Source: Spirometra erinaceieuropaei (lineage: Eukaryota > Platyhelminthes > Cestoda > Diphyllobothriidea > Diphyllobothriidae). From it: a stretch of DNA of 64,000 nucleotides. Position 1 is the stretch's first letter; every line of letters starts with the position of its first letter. Below, one piece after another: positions 57,801-63,366 of the stretch. Made by a program: the position numbers and the translations under genes. The DNA is taken from positions 293,034 to 357,033 of the forward strand of contig CACRXP010000411.1 of assembly GCA_902702965.1 (NCBI GenBank), in the 5' to 3' direction. The notes below the pieces were generated by a model. It saw only the letters and a list, made by a program, of their open reading frames with translations. It made no database searches and was not told the origin of the DNA.

Positions 57801-59217
57801 ACCTCTTTTGACCTCTCTACCCCGTACATTGTCTATCCTGATACCTAGTTAGGTATTCATGGGTTCTTTTGCTTTCATCAGCTGCTCGGAGAATTCGGCG
57901 ACCTGGGAATGCGGCCTCCGCCAAACCAGTAGATCGCATAACTCGCGCTGCCATGGAAAAACTTGCGGGCATGGAAGATAGACTGCGCGGAAAGATCACC
58001 GAACATGACGCCTTTGGCCAGCTACTACCCATGTCTGTCGAGGGCCAGGTTAGTAAGGATTACTGCTGATACTTCGTTTGAGCATTCCAGACACGTACAT
58101 CGTATACTTAGAGTGAGCTCGCCGGAACAACATCTATCCAGTCTTTCCCCAATTTTTATGTAAACATTCGAGTTAAACGCTTTCAATTTCGATGGGAAGC
58201 TAGCAGTAGCACGTGCTTTGCACTAATAATTGTTCTTCTACATACCCAATGCAAGTACTGCCTAGAAGTCCAGAATTGCGTTTCTTCAATTTTCCGCTGC
58301 TACATGGCACTGCTATGAAGTTTTGGTTTATTGTTTTTCCGCGTATTTGTCTCCAGCTCTCAATCATTATAGGTGATTTCGCACGGTTGTGAAAAACTGT
58401 TGGTTTGCAGGATATTAGCTGCTCAGACTTAATCTGCATCAAAAAGCTTATCTAAGTCCCGCTTTTTGACTTTAGAAGCGACCTAAGCTCTTGTTCCCAC
58501 AGCTCTCATTGTTTATGCTGTGAAAGGAAGTGTTCGTAACCTTATTATGGGTCTGCAGTGTGGCTCTAATTCCACGGTTGCTGTCTCTTCAGGGAACGGG
58601 ACGAGTAGGTTAACCCAAAACCGGCCTCGTCAGAATGCGGAAATGGTTCTTTGGTTTAAGATATATGGACTTCGCTGTTGAAAGAGACGGCGAATTGGGC
58701 TCACCAGATCGACGGCGGCAGATTATTACGCACTTTCAATGATACACTGTACAGAACCATCTCTGAGATGAGCGTGTACAATTTGTTCTTCGTGCTACTA
58801 GACGCTGACTGGGTGGATCGCGCTGTAGCATAGTGTGCCTACCCGCCTGGAGCACAAATTGACCTGCGAGTAGGGCTCCACGGGATCATTCCATAGGCTC
58901 TTAAAATGCCCTTTCCTGTGCGAATGCGCCTGTTTGAAGAGGTCTCCTGATGTATTCGGATCGGCGCCTTGCCACCGGCGTGCCGGCGCATATAACTGGG
59001 TGATATCAGAATTTTCGAAGTAGCGTACACTTCTAGGTTGTTTTCACCCTCGCCTTTGTTGTTTGCTGAGTGTGTTTTGATTTAAAGTCGCAATTTTATG
59101 TTTCATATTGCTCCATTGACGTGATTTCTCTCACCTTAGGTTGATGCACTTATCAAAGAGGCAACCTCCGTAGATCGTCTTTGCCAAATGTACAAAGGAT
59201 GGATGCCTTTTATGTGA
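15639..59217 (+). CDS. ATR: ATR checkpoint kinase gene (multi-exon, whole locus span)
   Basis: ATR is a nuclear PI3K-like serine/threonine kinase. With its partner ATRIP it senses RPA-coated single-stranded DNA and phosphorylates CHK1 and other checkpoint targets. The call rests on the C-terminal exons: a catalytic loop [13 protein letters not shown], the activation-loop start VHVDFSC, and a FATC tail ending [10 protein letters not shown] then stop. These fit ATR better than ATM, mTOR, DNA-PKcs or SMG1. Upstream exons match ATR in order (for example [35 protein letters not shown]). Introns are GT-AG, and most exon phases agree across junctions. The gene covers about 43.6 kb, with introns up to 6.4 kb loaded with transposons. 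Missing: the first exon(s), a part between 22424 and 27405, sequence in the 27460-27529 gap, and much of the FAT domain at the 52134-52179 gap. No promoter was recognised. Confidence 0.93.
15867..16857. other. Intron, no features seen
   Basis: AT-rich intronic sequence. An open frame at about 16130-16336 is not supported by splice sites. Confidence 0.4.
16858..17025 (+). CDS. ATR: ATR exon, N-terminal helical region
   Basis: It is preceded by tttctgtcttaag and followed by donor gtaagc. The product [20 protein letters not shown], then an alanine-rich helix, aligns with the ATR segment near human residues 100-150 (FSNWIITRLLRIA...). It starts with two bases and ends with one base of a codon. 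Confidence 0.65.
17660..18315 (+). CDS. ATR: ATR exon, N-terminal helical-repeat region
   Basis: A long uninterrupted exon of about 218 codons, from [13 protein letters not shown] to YDRTWNE, rich in amphipathic helices as expected for HEAT-type repeats. The acceptor is tandem: ctacag gives start 17656 (phase 0) and the overlapping cagcaag gives 17660. Only 17660 fits the phase of the preceding exon. The donor is gaa|gtaaat. Confidence 0.7.
18395..18570 (+). CDS. ATR: ATR exon, N-terminal helical-repeat region
   Basis: The acceptor is tactgtcttccag and the donor ga|gtaagc. The product starts [16 protein letters not shown] and ends YTTDS plus two bases. The next exon supplies the third base, giving Glu. 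Confidence 0.75.
18571..19131. other. Intron, no features seen
   Basis: AT-rich, with no coding or repeat signal recognised. Confidence 0.4.
19132..19268 (+). CDS. ATR: ATR exon, N-terminal helical-repeat region
   Basis: It follows tttccattacag. The product reads [19 protein letters not shown] and later [15 protein letters not shown]. The donor ctag|gttatg is weak, but the single leftover base is completed exactly by the next exon (GAC, Asp). Confidence 0.75.
19355..19425 (+). CDS. ATR: ATR small exon
   Basis: A 71-nt exon after ttctgcctatag, ending aat|gtgagc. The product is [19 protein letters not shown] followed by TAIN. Phases match on both sides. Confidence 0.7.
19515..19780 (+). CDS. 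ATR: ATR exon, central HEAT region
   Basis: It follows tactgtcttccag and ends ag|gtaagc. The product [20 protein letters not shown] runs through [16 protein letters not shown] to [17 protein letters not shown], in line with the ATR region around human residues 600-700. Confidence 0.75.
19876..20189 (+). CDS. ATR: ATR exon, central HEAT region
   Basis: The exon completes the AG of the previous one to Ser. The segment [17 protein letters not shown], then [17 protein letters not shown] and [20 protein letters not shown], parallels human ATR SCVSGFFILLQQQNS ... VKKEFASILGQL ... PFLFLLKKKIPSPV. The acceptor agcaaaagcag has a poor pyrimidine tract. The donor g|gtaagc is good. Confidence 0.75.
20190..21003. 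other. Intron, no features seen
   Basis: No repeat or coding signal recognised. Confidence 0.4.
21004..21139 (+). CDS. ATR: ATR exon, central HEAT region
   Basis: A 136-nt exon after ttttcatatgtag. The product [12 protein letters not shown], then [19 protein letters not shown], parallels human ATR FIDNLHHLCKHL ... VLGTLLNLMEDPDKD. It begins with two bases and ends with two bases of a codon, fitting both neighbours. Confidence 0.85.
21140..21946. other. Intron, no features seen
   Basis: No repeat or coding signal recognised. Confidence 0.4.
21947..22424 (+). CDS. ATR: ATR exon leading into the UME region
   Basis: The acceptor is gttctcccgtag and the donor cag|gtaatc. The 159-codon product starts [18 protein letters not shown] and ends [18 protein letters not shown] then VVGAAYVQ, which lines up with human ATR LLHLLHCLLSKSASVSGAAYTEI at the start of the UME domain. 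A poorly conserved Ala/Gly-rich insert lies in the middle. Confidence 0.8.
23085..24260 (+). repeat. R repeat, copy R1 (interrupted by an S repeat)
   Basis: It shares with R2 and R3 blocks such as ctgtttacggt, ctcctcccac.ctcaccatgccc, agcctccc.aggt and gtaaagaacag.gagagatgtt. Between about 23515 and 23975 it carries about 460 bp absent from R2 and R3, which includes an S element. Confidence 0.75.
23690..23970 (+). repeat. S repeat inserted in R1
   Basis: The core agcagatgctgcgcaagtcc-like stretch (gcagatgctgcgcaagtcca) is shared almost exactly with the reverse complement of 31030-31060. The upstream ctccggtcttcttgacc and downstream caccttgcagtgggg blocks recur at 30960-31210 and 60520-60850. 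The copy lies inside the R1-specific insert. Confidence 0.75.
24575..25867 (+). repeat. R repeat, copy R2
   Basis: By eye this is a close inverted match to R3 (39212-40440). An 84-codon frame in R2 (25186-25440) and its partner in R3 (39819-39565) differ at only a few residues (shared stretch [18 protein letters not shown]). The 3' end abuts the inverted ATR exon copy. Confidence 0.85.
25868..26512 (-). pseudogene. Inverted partial copy of an ATR exon plus intron
   Basis: The minus strand reproduces the ATR exon 34167-34304, from about its 8th codon, plus about 530 bp of the following intron. The exon part still reads through as [16 protein letters not shown] then [14 protein letters not shown], against [20 protein letters not shown] in the functional exon. 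By eye the exon parts are about 80-85% identical. The donor GT is kept (aat|gttcgt). It is antisense to the host gene, so it cannot be spliced into ATR mRNA. Confidence 0.9.
27405..27459 (+). CDS. ATR: ATR exon, left part, broken by assembly gap
   Basis: After acceptor tcttttgaccttag the frame [18 protein letters not shown] parallels human ATR KDELERALHYLKNETEIELGSLLRQD. It then runs into 70 N. Confidence 0.6.
27460..27529. other. Assembly gap (70 N)
   Basis: The run of N sits inside ATR coding sequence. The flanks correspond to human residues separated by about 60 amino acids, so the true gap is probably longer than 70 bp or holds a small intron. Confidence 0.95.
27530..27704 (+). CDS. ATR: ATR exon, right part after the gap
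   Basis: [20 protein letters not shown], then [19 protein letters not shown] and [11 protein letters not shown], is an unmistakable match to human ATR LQPKLLGILAFFNMQLL ... ALNSLMSLMKLMGPKHV ... RVKMMTTLR. The donor is aa|gtgagc. Confidence 0.92.
27705..28113. other. Intron, no features seen
   Basis: It starts with a short CT-rich run (about 27731-27743). Nothing else was recognised. Confidence 0.4.
28114..28182 (+). CDS. ATR: ATR small exon
   Basis: A 69-nt exon after gattttactttag. The product [20 protein letters not shown] then LKL matches ATR GLRFKDDFPELCCRAWDCFV in position. The first base completes AAG of the previous exon. Confidence 0.85.
28183..29315. other. Intron, no features seen
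   Basis: No repeat family or coding sequence recognised. Confidence 0.4.
29316..29435 (+). CDS. ATR: ATR exon, central HEAT region
   Basis: [20 protein letters not shown] then [19 protein letters not shown] parallels human LGSLLSHVIVALLPLIHIQPKETAAIFHYLI. Splice sites are gtttccttcag and ag|gtaaag. Confidence 0.88.
29645..29740 (+). CDS. ATR: ATR exon, central HEAT region
   Basis: The product [20 protein letters not shown] then [11 protein letters not shown] parallels human DFLHEIYFLPDHPELKKIKAVLQE. The YLPxxPxLxK core is diagnostic. The donor is tg|gtaagt. Confidence 0.9.
29741..30318. other. Intron with an open minus-strand frame
   Basis: A minus-strand frame at 29822-30079 (85 codons) fits no known family. 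It is probably repeat-derived, but no second copy was seen in this window. Confidence 0.35.
30319..30807 (+). CDS. ATR: ATR exon, central HEAT region
   Basis: A 489-nt exon. Its end, [20 protein letters not shown] then [17 protein letters not shown], matches human ISQLVTVLLKGCQDANSQARLLCGECLGELGAIDPGR. The middle carries a Ser/Thr-rich, likely disordered insertion (about 50 residues) compared with human ATR. Acceptor tctctacatag, donor cg|gtgagt. Confidence 0.94.
30960..31210 (-). repeat. S repeat copy
   Basis: The reverse complement contains gcagatgctgcgcaagtcta, ctccggtctttttacc and the caccttgctgtgggg block in the same order as the copy at 23690-23970. Confidence 0.75.
31790..32330 (-). 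mobile_element. CR1-like LINE, RT N-terminal half
   Basis: The minus-strand translation has RT motifs in order: [48 protein letters not shown] and [10 protein letters not shown]. It stops just after SVLG. Frameshifts and stops are present, and the catalytic DD box is not included. Confidence 0.85.
32366..32507 (+). CDS. ATR: ATR exon, central HEAT region
   Basis: [12 protein letters not shown], then [20 protein letters not shown] and PKQL, parallels human LDFSTTETQ ... FAYGLLMELTRAYLAYADNSRAQ. It ends in phase 0 before gtgagt. Confidence 0.9.
32612..32823 (+). CDS. ATR: ATR exon, central HEAT region
   Basis: It starts [16 protein letters not shown] and ends [20 protein letters not shown], matching human DSAAYAIQELLSIYDC ... 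QLWRRFPEHVREILEPHLNT. Between them lies an insert of about 30 residues, rich in Ser, Ala and Gly, not present in human ATR. Splice sites are gtcgtgcacag and ag|gtgcgt. Confidence 0.94.
32824..33958. other. Intron, no named element
   Basis: Two minus-strand frames (33045-33430 and 33563-33889) are open but match nothing I know. They look like repeat remnants. Confidence 0.35.
33959..34076 (+). CDS. ATR: ATR exon, central HEAT region
   Basis: [20 protein letters not shown], then [14 protein letters not shown], matches human RYKSSQKSTDWSGVKKPIY ... FAEWSASWAGYLI. Phase 0 before gtaagg. Confidence 0.92.
34167..34304 (+). CDS. ATR: ATR exon (source of the inverted copy)
   Basis: A 46-codon exon with product [20 protein letters not shown], then [19 protein letters not shown], corresponding to human LASKIFTCCSIMMKHDFKVTIYLLPHILVYVLLG. 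The acceptor is catctccttag and the donor aag|gttcgt is weak. Most of this exon and the next 530 bp are duplicated in inverted orientation at 25868-26512. Confidence 0.9.
34842..35500 (-). mobile_element. CR1-like LINE, C-terminal tail and 3' end
   Basis: The minus-strand translation gives [15 protein letters not shown], then (frame-shifted) [34 protein letters not shown] and ESFVETF-like residues, the typical C-terminus of CR1/jockey LINEs (YRRLRGDLI...RGHxxKL...VVxAWNxLP). It continues the element broken at 38630. Confidence 0.75.
35530..38263 (-). mobile_element. RTE-like LINE, endonuclease plus reverse transcriptase, decayed
   Basis: The APE-type endonuclease (38263 to about 37805) has [26 protein letters not shown] and [13 protein letters not shown] second part (37606-37004) has [30 protein letters not shown] and a linker. 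The RT follows with [40 protein letters not shown] and the catalytic YADD box encoded at 36408-36397, then [41 protein letters not shown] and [13 protein letters not shown]. Several frameshifts and an apparent internal deletion near 37005 show it is inactive. Probable 5' non-coding sequence runs to about 38620. Confidence 0.92.
38630..39212 (-). mobile_element. CR1-like LINE, RT catalytic and thumb region
   Basis: The minus-strand translation starts [20 protein letters not shown], then [12 protein letters not shown] (catalytic F-G-D-D box), two stops, and an open frame with [46 protein letters not shown] and [18 protein letters not shown]. The C-terminal tail resumes at 35500 after the RTE-like insertion. 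Confidence 0.88.
39212..40440 (-). repeat. R repeat, copy R3
   Basis: This is the inverted counterpart of R2 over about 1.2 kb, including the tract around 40255-39990 that matches 24755-25030. It lacks about 75 bp at its 3' end, next to the CR1-like LINE. Confidence 0.85.
40682..40786 (+). CDS. ATR: ATR exon, end uncertain
   Basis: After acceptor gtctttccctcctag the frame [20 protein letters not shown] parallels human ATR QEVYAEIMAVLKHDDQ, and phase 0 matches the previous exon. The donor is unclear: tcg|gttggt at 40787 keeps phase 0 but is weak. The frame stays open to about 40858. Confidence 0.7.
40886..41816. mobile_element. 931-bp TIR element with 6-bp direct flank
   Basis: The ends begin gggtaggatccctgttggta and are inverted repeats of about 87 bp (left 40886-40972, right 41730-41816) with about two mismatches. 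The hexamer cgcgat lies directly outside both ends (40880-40885 and 41817-41822), like a target-site duplication. The interior is AT-rich with no transposase, so it looks non-autonomous. It sits about 100 bp beyond an ATR exon. Confidence 0.85.
42193..42445 (+). CDS. ATR: ATR exon entering the FAT domain
   Basis: [20 protein letters not shown] matches human LCQLSTQTVFSMLDHLTQWA. A Ser/Ala-rich tail with [16 protein letters not shown] follows. Acceptor ttcctgcacacag, donor g|gtaggt. Confidence 0.94.
42446..44143. other. Intron carrying a TIR element
   Basis: The T-family element occupies 42963-43947. The flanks show nothing else. Confidence 0.6.
42963..43947. mobile_element. TIR element, T family, flanked by TA (Tc1/mariner-like MITE)
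   Basis: The left end cggtcagcgaccgatctcat and the right end (read inverted) cagtccgtgaccgatcccat are inverted repeats. The homology extends inward about 180 bp, including aaatgcgttttcgat and ttttgcaggcggcc-like blocks. TA lies directly outside both ends, as expected for Tc1/mariner superfamily insertions. The interior has no recognisable transposase. Confidence 0.7.
44144..44446 (+). CDS. ATR: ATR exon, FAT domain
   Basis: [20 protein letters not shown], then [12 protein letters not shown] and [13 protein letters not shown], matches human SVTRFLDLIPQDTLAVASF ... AVMHFESFITE ... LQKLYAAMHEPDG. A Gly/Ala-rich insert of about 45 residues lies between the two. Phases fit both sides. Confidence 0.94.
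44447..46023. other. Intron, no named element
   Basis: A 12-14 bp tandem duplication (cgcttatgcagg twice) lies near 45219-45243. Nothing else was recognised. Confidence 0.4.
46024..46538 (+). CDS. ATR: ATR exon, FAT domain
   Basis: It begins [13 protein letters not shown] (human VAGVSAIRKAEPS) and continues [20 protein letters not shown] (human HESLGLLRDATACYDRAI). It ends [20 protein letters not shown], which matches human WTDELNTYRVEAAWKLSQWD. A Gln-rich stretch (QRQHQQQQQ) marks a low-complexity insert. Donor aca|gtaagt. Confidence 0.96.
46539..47566. other. Intron, no features seen
   Basis: No repeat or coding signal recognised. Confidence 0.4.
47567..47629 (+). CDS. ATR: ATR small exon, FAT domain
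   Basis: A 63-nt exon. The product [20 protein letters not shown] then G matches human STTWSVRLGQLLLSAKKRD. Phase 0 on both sides, acceptor atttttttag, donor ggg|gtaagt. Confidence 0.93.
47630..49351. other. Intron, no named element
   Basis: A minus-strand frame at 48254-48526 is open but unrecognised. Confidence 0.35.
49352..49585 (+). CDS. ATR: ATR exon, FAT domain
   Basis: [20 protein letters not shown], then [20 protein letters not shown], matches human YDSLKLVRAEQIVPLSAAS ... GSYQRGYEYIVRLHMLCE. It is 78 codons, phase 0 on both sides. Confidence 0.95.
49586..51862. other. Intron with a tRNA-like module
   Basis: Diverged tandem units (ataagtt.gtaa...gcacttcga...gtggt) occur at about 50265-50480. 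A tRNA-like sequence lies at 51484-51560. Confidence 0.4.
51484..51560 (+). repeat. tRNA-like module (tRNA-derived repeat)
   Basis: There is an A-box-like atggtctaggggctgg and a B-box-like agttcgagtttc about 40 bp downstream, as in tRNA-derived SINE heads. The cloverleaf is incomplete. Confidence 0.45.
51863..52122 (+). CDS. ATR: ATR exon, FAT domain, before the assembly gap
   Basis: [20 protein letters not shown], then [20 protein letters not shown] and [14 protein letters not shown], parallels human LNWVARLEMTQNSYRAKEPILALRRALLSL ... GECWLQSARVARK. The donor aa|gtaatt leads within 11 bp to the N gap. Confidence 0.94.
52134..52179. other. Assembly gap (46 N)
   Basis: The gap separates ATR exons whose human equivalents are more than 300 residues apart. 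The true gap must be larger, or sequence was collapsed. Confidence 0.95.
52180..53717. other. Non-coding stretch after the gap
   Basis: I looked for the missing FAT exons here and found none. Open frames at 52287-52611 and 52855-53106 do not resemble ATR. Confidence 0.5.
53718..53952 (+). CDS. ATR: ATR exon, kinase N-lobe start
   Basis: It runs from [18 protein letters not shown] to [20 protein letters not shown] and [12 protein letters not shown], matching human FSEILIPLQSVMIPTLP ... DMVEILASLQKPKKISLKGS DGKFYIMMCKPK. The Lys in VAKP corresponds to the ATP-binding lysine. Phase 0 before gtaagt. Confidence 0.96.
54040..54147 (+). CDS. ATR: ATR exon, kinase N-lobe
   Basis: [20 protein letters not shown], then RRALQIRTY, is nearly colinear with human DDLRKDCRLMEFNSLINKCL ... 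RRELHIRTY. It is 36 codons, phase 0. Confidence 0.97.
54242..54399 (+). CDS. ATR: ATR exon, kinase domain
   Basis: [20 protein letters not shown], then FRSILSKLY, matches human [29 protein letters not shown]. Donor ga|gtaagg. Confidence 0.96.
54489..54584 (+). CDS. ATR: ATR exon, kinase domain
   Basis: [20 protein letters not shown], then FPNPSA, matches human REFLLPRHPPIFHEWFLRTFPDPTSW. It ends tg|gtgagg. The next exon completes Trp. Confidence 0.95.
54935..55016 (-). repeat. tRNA-like module (SINE head)
   Basis: The minus strand reads ggccccgtagctcaggtggc, with a canonical A box (tagctcaggtgg) and the typical tRNA D-arm. About 35 bp further on is a diverged B box (ggattctaatcc). It is probably the head of a SINE and not a tRNA gene. 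Confidence 0.6.
55035..55400 (+). repeat. T-family TIR element end
   Basis: It shares tgttaaccgaaattct and aatgcgttttcg with the element ends at 42985 and 62735, in the same orientation. No matching right end was found nearby. Confidence 0.6.
55866..56645 (-). mobile_element. Tc1/mariner-type transposase relic
   Basis: The minus-strand translation has a helix-turn-helix-like start ([17 protein letters not shown]), then [19 protein letters not shown], a broken middle with a stop, and the DDE part [40 protein letters not shown] and VSIDIVMDA. Frameshifts mean it is inactive. Confidence 0.75.
57327..57697 (+). CDS. ATR: ATR exon, kinase catalytic and activation loops
   Basis: [20 protein letters not shown], then [35 protein letters not shown] and [13 protein letters not shown], matches human ATR throughout. 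The catalytic Asp of GDRH is encoded at 57400-57402, the Asn of TEN at 57415-57417 and the metal-binding Asp of VDF at 57457-57459, so the kinase is expected to be active. The donor gtg|gtatgt gives the phase needed by the next exon. Confidence 0.99.
57882..58048 (+). CDS. ATR: ATR exon, PIKK regulatory domain
   Basis: A basic linker (ARRIRRPGN) is followed by [20 protein letters not shown] and LLPMSVEGQ, matching human VLDIEQRLQGVIKTRN ... GLPLSIEGH. Donor cag|gttagt, phase 0. Confidence 0.95.
58049..59139. other. Last intron, no features seen
   Basis: No repeat or coding signal recognised. Confidence 0.4.
59140..59217 (+). CDS. ATR: ATR last exon, FATC domain and stop
   Basis: [20 protein letters not shown] then WMPFM and TGA. 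This is the FATC signature (human VHYLIQEATDENLLCQMYLG then WTPYM). Acceptor tctcaccttag. Confidence 0.99.
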   Translation, partial: VDALIKEATSVDRLCQMYKGWMPFM

Positions 59218-59561
59218 TTTTTTCTAGAAAGCAACTATTTTTATATGCCGTTGTATATTTTTTTCCAGAGTTCCCTAATTAAAAGACTCATTTTTGTTTT
59301 TCTCGTCTTAGTGCAAATACTTTTCCATTATTTCATTTCTGTTGTTCCGCGTTGGATTTTACGATCGTAAACTTTATAATTTTCCGTTAATTGGTTTAAG
59401 CGCGATGTTTCCTAATCATTGAATGGAGTCCCCTATGCCTCTGTTAAAATAGTTAATTTAAAAGTGCGTAAGCATTAGACGTTTGGAAGACCCTTGAGCG
59501 ATCAATCGTTAATTTCCGATGTTTTCTCATCAGGCCACTGCATTTATAAGACGCTCAGGTC

Positions 59562-59567
59562 AATAAA
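59562..59567 (+). other. Candidate polyadenylation signal
   Basis: An aataaa hexamer lies about 345 bp after the ATR stop codon. An attaaa variant about 60 bp after the stop is an alternative. Confidence 0.4.
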
Positions 59568-60519
59568 AACATTTGAGTAAAGACAGCAGTCGAATAATGC
59601 TCAGCTTTTCGCACAAGTCAAGTGTGGTGAGTGCGAGAGGATAATTGACGACAGTCAGGTCATGATAGTGCGTATATCAAATGGTTCACGGAGCCTAATT
59701 CCTGACAACACAACTCAGAGGCACCCAAGATCACACTGCGAAAGGGTGGAAAGTAATGCCGTCCTCAAATTACTAGCAAGATAATGAAGCTGCTACCATA
59801 AGTGGGTGCGGGTGCCTACGATTTTCCTCAAGTGGTGTTAGAACAAGTATTCGCGGAAATCCAAGCGTCTGCTTACCTGATTTTCTGGGGCTACTTGGCA
59901 CAATTTTAGGAAGAAGAAAGCATTTTGTTGCGTCCGGTAGTGTTTTTGTTCAATGTCTCGAGCTTGGCTTGACTCCTTTTCCGAATTGCAACAATGCAAC
60001 TTGTAAACGCAAGGCGATAGTATAACCTGGCGCTAAACCTTTCTCAAACACTAACCCAAAATCCAACACTGGGAATTGCTTGCGAATGTGTCAGATGTCC
60101 CCCCTTCCTAGACCCGTCCGGCATGCACTGCTCTTAATTGGCCCAGCTTTTGTACTTTGGGTCTTTGGTCGAGTATACTTGAGCGAAATGCGTTAGACAC
60201 TACCCAGATCCTACTGCGAAGTCGATTATGCCCAAAAGGTACTGAATTTATATCTCCTAGCTAGGTCGTGTTTACAACCGATAATCGCATTTGGAGCTCC
60301 TAGGAGAAACGGGGGCGGCCACTCTCGGGTGCTGCGGTCTGCACATGCAACTGAGGTATGCCACAGTCGCGGAGGCGTCAAAGGTTTGTGATCGCCTGTT
60401 CTGTGTCATAATCAACAAGCTATGGCCCTCACGACCTGGTGTGCGCTAGCAGTTCTCCGGTATCTAGTTTTCTGGCAGTTGATGCGCTTGTGCTCCCGCT
60501 GGGTATACAGGTCCTGGGC
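59568..60519. other. Downstream DNA, no features seen
   Basis: No coding or repeat signal recognised. The end (about 60420-60520) may be an extension of the S repeat. Confidence 0.35.
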
Positions 60520-60850
60520 ATGGCTGCCCAGTCACCCATGTCCTTTCTGCCCTTGTTATTTTTGTTCAAAATGCTGGTCAAGTGTTTGTTACGGAACAAG
60601 GGACGTGGAGTGTAATGCCAAGATGCCGTTTCGGCCGCGCCACCTGCCTGCGCCCGCCTTGCCTTCGGTCTTCTTGACTCTGTCTTGACACCGGACTCGG
60701 GTGACGAGGAGGAGGAGTGAGTGGGGTAGATGCACCGCAAGCCTAGCCCCACTAAACTAATGCACAAACAAGTCACTGTGACGGCCTCATCTTGCTGTGG
60801 AGTACACGGTGAACGTCGTCGGATGCGACGGTCGAGCTGTCGTTTTCATT
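60520..60850 (+). repeat. S repeat copy
   Basis: It contains gtcaagtgtttgtt, cttcggtcttcttgac, a G-rich tract, gtagatgcaccgcaagcc and caccttgctgtgg-like blocks, in the same order as 23690-23970. Confidence 0.7.
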
Positions 60851-62699
60851 ATAAGTTTTTGAAGAAGTTTATGGGCTTTTCGTGGTAGTGTTTTCTGATT
60901 TTGACAGCAAAATCGATGTGAAACTGAGTTATATTCTCCTGAGGGATAAGCACGCGGTGTTTATTGCCAACAAATAATCAGTGGTACGCACATTAGCGTG
61001 GGTTTACTGTATTACCACCTACAGGCGGATAATCTTCGGCGCATGAGGGAGTGGCAGTCGCATGGGAGTAGCCTTATCGGTGCGTATTTTGGCTTTCCCT
61101 GTATAATAACTACTCCGGTTTAAACCATGGAGTTTAGGATTCTTTAAAATGCACTGTACACCACTTTTGAGCAGAGGGTGAATGTTGCAGTGTTCAAATA
61201 CTTGCTATGTTTGACATGGGCAGCTGATCCACTGAACATGTTCAAAATAGTCAGTTTGGCTGGGAGACTAGTTATGGTGGTACCATGATCAACTTAGAAA
61301 GAGAGCACCAACACCGAGTGAATGGATGTAAAACGAAAACTCCCCGAGGACATTAACTACCGAACTGCCGGTTAATTATTTAACATATGTCGTACACATG
61401 CCAGTGACAAATCCCTCCAAGAGCGCAATACGTGGCCTTGTCACCGATGATTGTGTACAGAACACTGCAGCTGAGGCGGATACATTACGAATGATCCACT
61501 GGTTTCGGCCTCGTTATTACACAGAAAACAGTTGTCATGCCCTAAAAAGCACCAACTATTGAGTAGCCCGATTCTCTTATCTGGGACGTACCTCAGAGAA
61601 ATTCGGAATCGATAACGGAAATGTAGCCCTTATCCCTAAAGCCAGCCATTCCATCAATAAGTCACAATACTAAATCCATTTCCATTGCTTCCTCAGCACC
61701 AAATTGAGGACTGCCACCCTGAAAAGGTTCCGCAACCGCGTAGTGAACTGGAATACCGCCGCATAGTCTGTCCTCAAAGGATGCTGAGATCCCGCACAGC
61801 CGTGACCTGCGGTCGATAAACGTGCTGAAAATTTGTGCCACTTAATCATCTCCAACTGGTGGAGCAGTCGTAAAATAAGGGCAACTGGATAACGTCTATC
61901 CGGACGCCCATGCATTGGAGCATCCTTTCTAGTGCTGACAATGAGTGACCAGAAATGTCACTACAATCTCATGTCAAATCTACAACAGTAGCTTCCATTC
62001 GTGGTTCATCTTTATTAGAGACCTCTGTAATCATCACGGTAGCTGCGTCGCTGGGGCACAAGTCCACCTCAAAAATGTAGACGCAATGCGCACTTATCTT
62101 CACTGCGATTGCGAATTTCAGCCACGTTAGTCGCGTGGGACACCAGCTGACCCATCGTAGCGCGACTAGAGAATCAGTGTCAAGATTCCTTAACAGTAAT
62201 CGCCAGTCCCATCTTTTATGTCAATACTGAACGCTCATCTTCAACCGATAACTAAAGAGGTTCGGCCATACGTGCACACACGAAAATAGTCTTTTAAACA
62301 TCACCCAGCATTTCCCTTCCCACCACTTGCACCCACACTTCAAAAAGAAACTGCGCAGCGAAGTTGACCGGCGTTAGTGACGACTGAGCTCCCGCGTATC
62401 CGTATGAAACACATCGGACCGCAGTCCGCGTTAATCAGCCAATACTTAACCTAATATCCAGTCCACGAACAGGCGCCATCAGGTTACGAATGCCTTGATG
62501 GAATGGCGACTGAAACAGATCCTAAACCACCGTATGTTTAGCAAAACCCCTTTTCATTGGCATAAATTTAACACCCTCGAAACTACAACGAAGCGTCAAC
62601 AGTGATGGTTTTGTGGTTGATGAAATGCGCCTCTTCCCCTTTAAAATGAGGGCCCTATGCATTGGAGCCTTCTGTGGTCTTTACGGGAACTTACTTCGA
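60851..62699. other. Downstream DNA, no gene
   Basis: A short motif catgcattggagc recurs at about 61910 and 62655, with similar trailing sequence (gtcagtgacc / gagtgacc). Otherwise nothing was recognised. Confidence 0.35.
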
Positions 62700-63170
62700 T
62701 AGGAGAGGGTCAGTGACCAATCTAATGAAGTGTTAACCGAAATTCTGAAATGCGTTTTCGACTGGGATGATGACTTAATTAGGTCTGTAATGTTGATTAT
62801 TTTGCGAAGTAATCTTGTGATATATCAGACACACCAGGCTGTTGGCTTTTGAATGAACTGCTTTTCGGCCGTCTGCAAAAACCGCACTTTGTAAAAAAAT
62901 GGCCACTTAGTTTGTAAGCACTTTTTTATGGATTTTCGATGCACTTGTAAATTTAAATATACTTTATAGATAACCTCTATAAAAATATTATCGCCTATAC
63001 TCATTTGGTTGCAAAACGTCTTTTTAAATGTCTGTACTAGAAGAATGGATATCCTTTGGCCTTAAAATTGTTTTCTTCTCCAGAATAGTTTTGAACTCAG
63101 TCCTCCATTGCATTTTTATTTAGGATTTTTGTTATGACCCGACAGGTAGGTGGAACAAAAAGAGGGCCGG
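62700..63170 (+). repeat. T-family TIR element end
   Basis: It starts gtcagtgaccaatctaatga and continues aaatgcgttttcgac and ggccgtctgcaaaaacc, matching the left half of 42963-43947 over about 400 bp. No inverted right end was seen before the window ends. Confidence 0.7.
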
Positions 63171-63332
63171 TTGGGAAAACAAGCACGTTATTGTTGCTCT
63201 TTAATCTTTTCAGAAATTAACTGCTAACTTGGAGTTATTAAGTTTTTACTAAGCTCTATGGGCGTAGGCCGGAAGTTGATATGTATAGATCTGGGTCGAA
63301 GTCCATCAGCCACAGCGACATAACTGCGAACT

Positions 63333-63364
63333 ACTCACTAACTGCCGACAGGCAGCTAGTGAGT
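63333..63364. repeat. Short inverted repeat (hairpin)
   Basis: Arms actcactaactgcc and ggcagctagtgagt pair with one mismatch around a 4-nt loop. Confidence 0.85.
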
Positions 63365-63366
63365 AT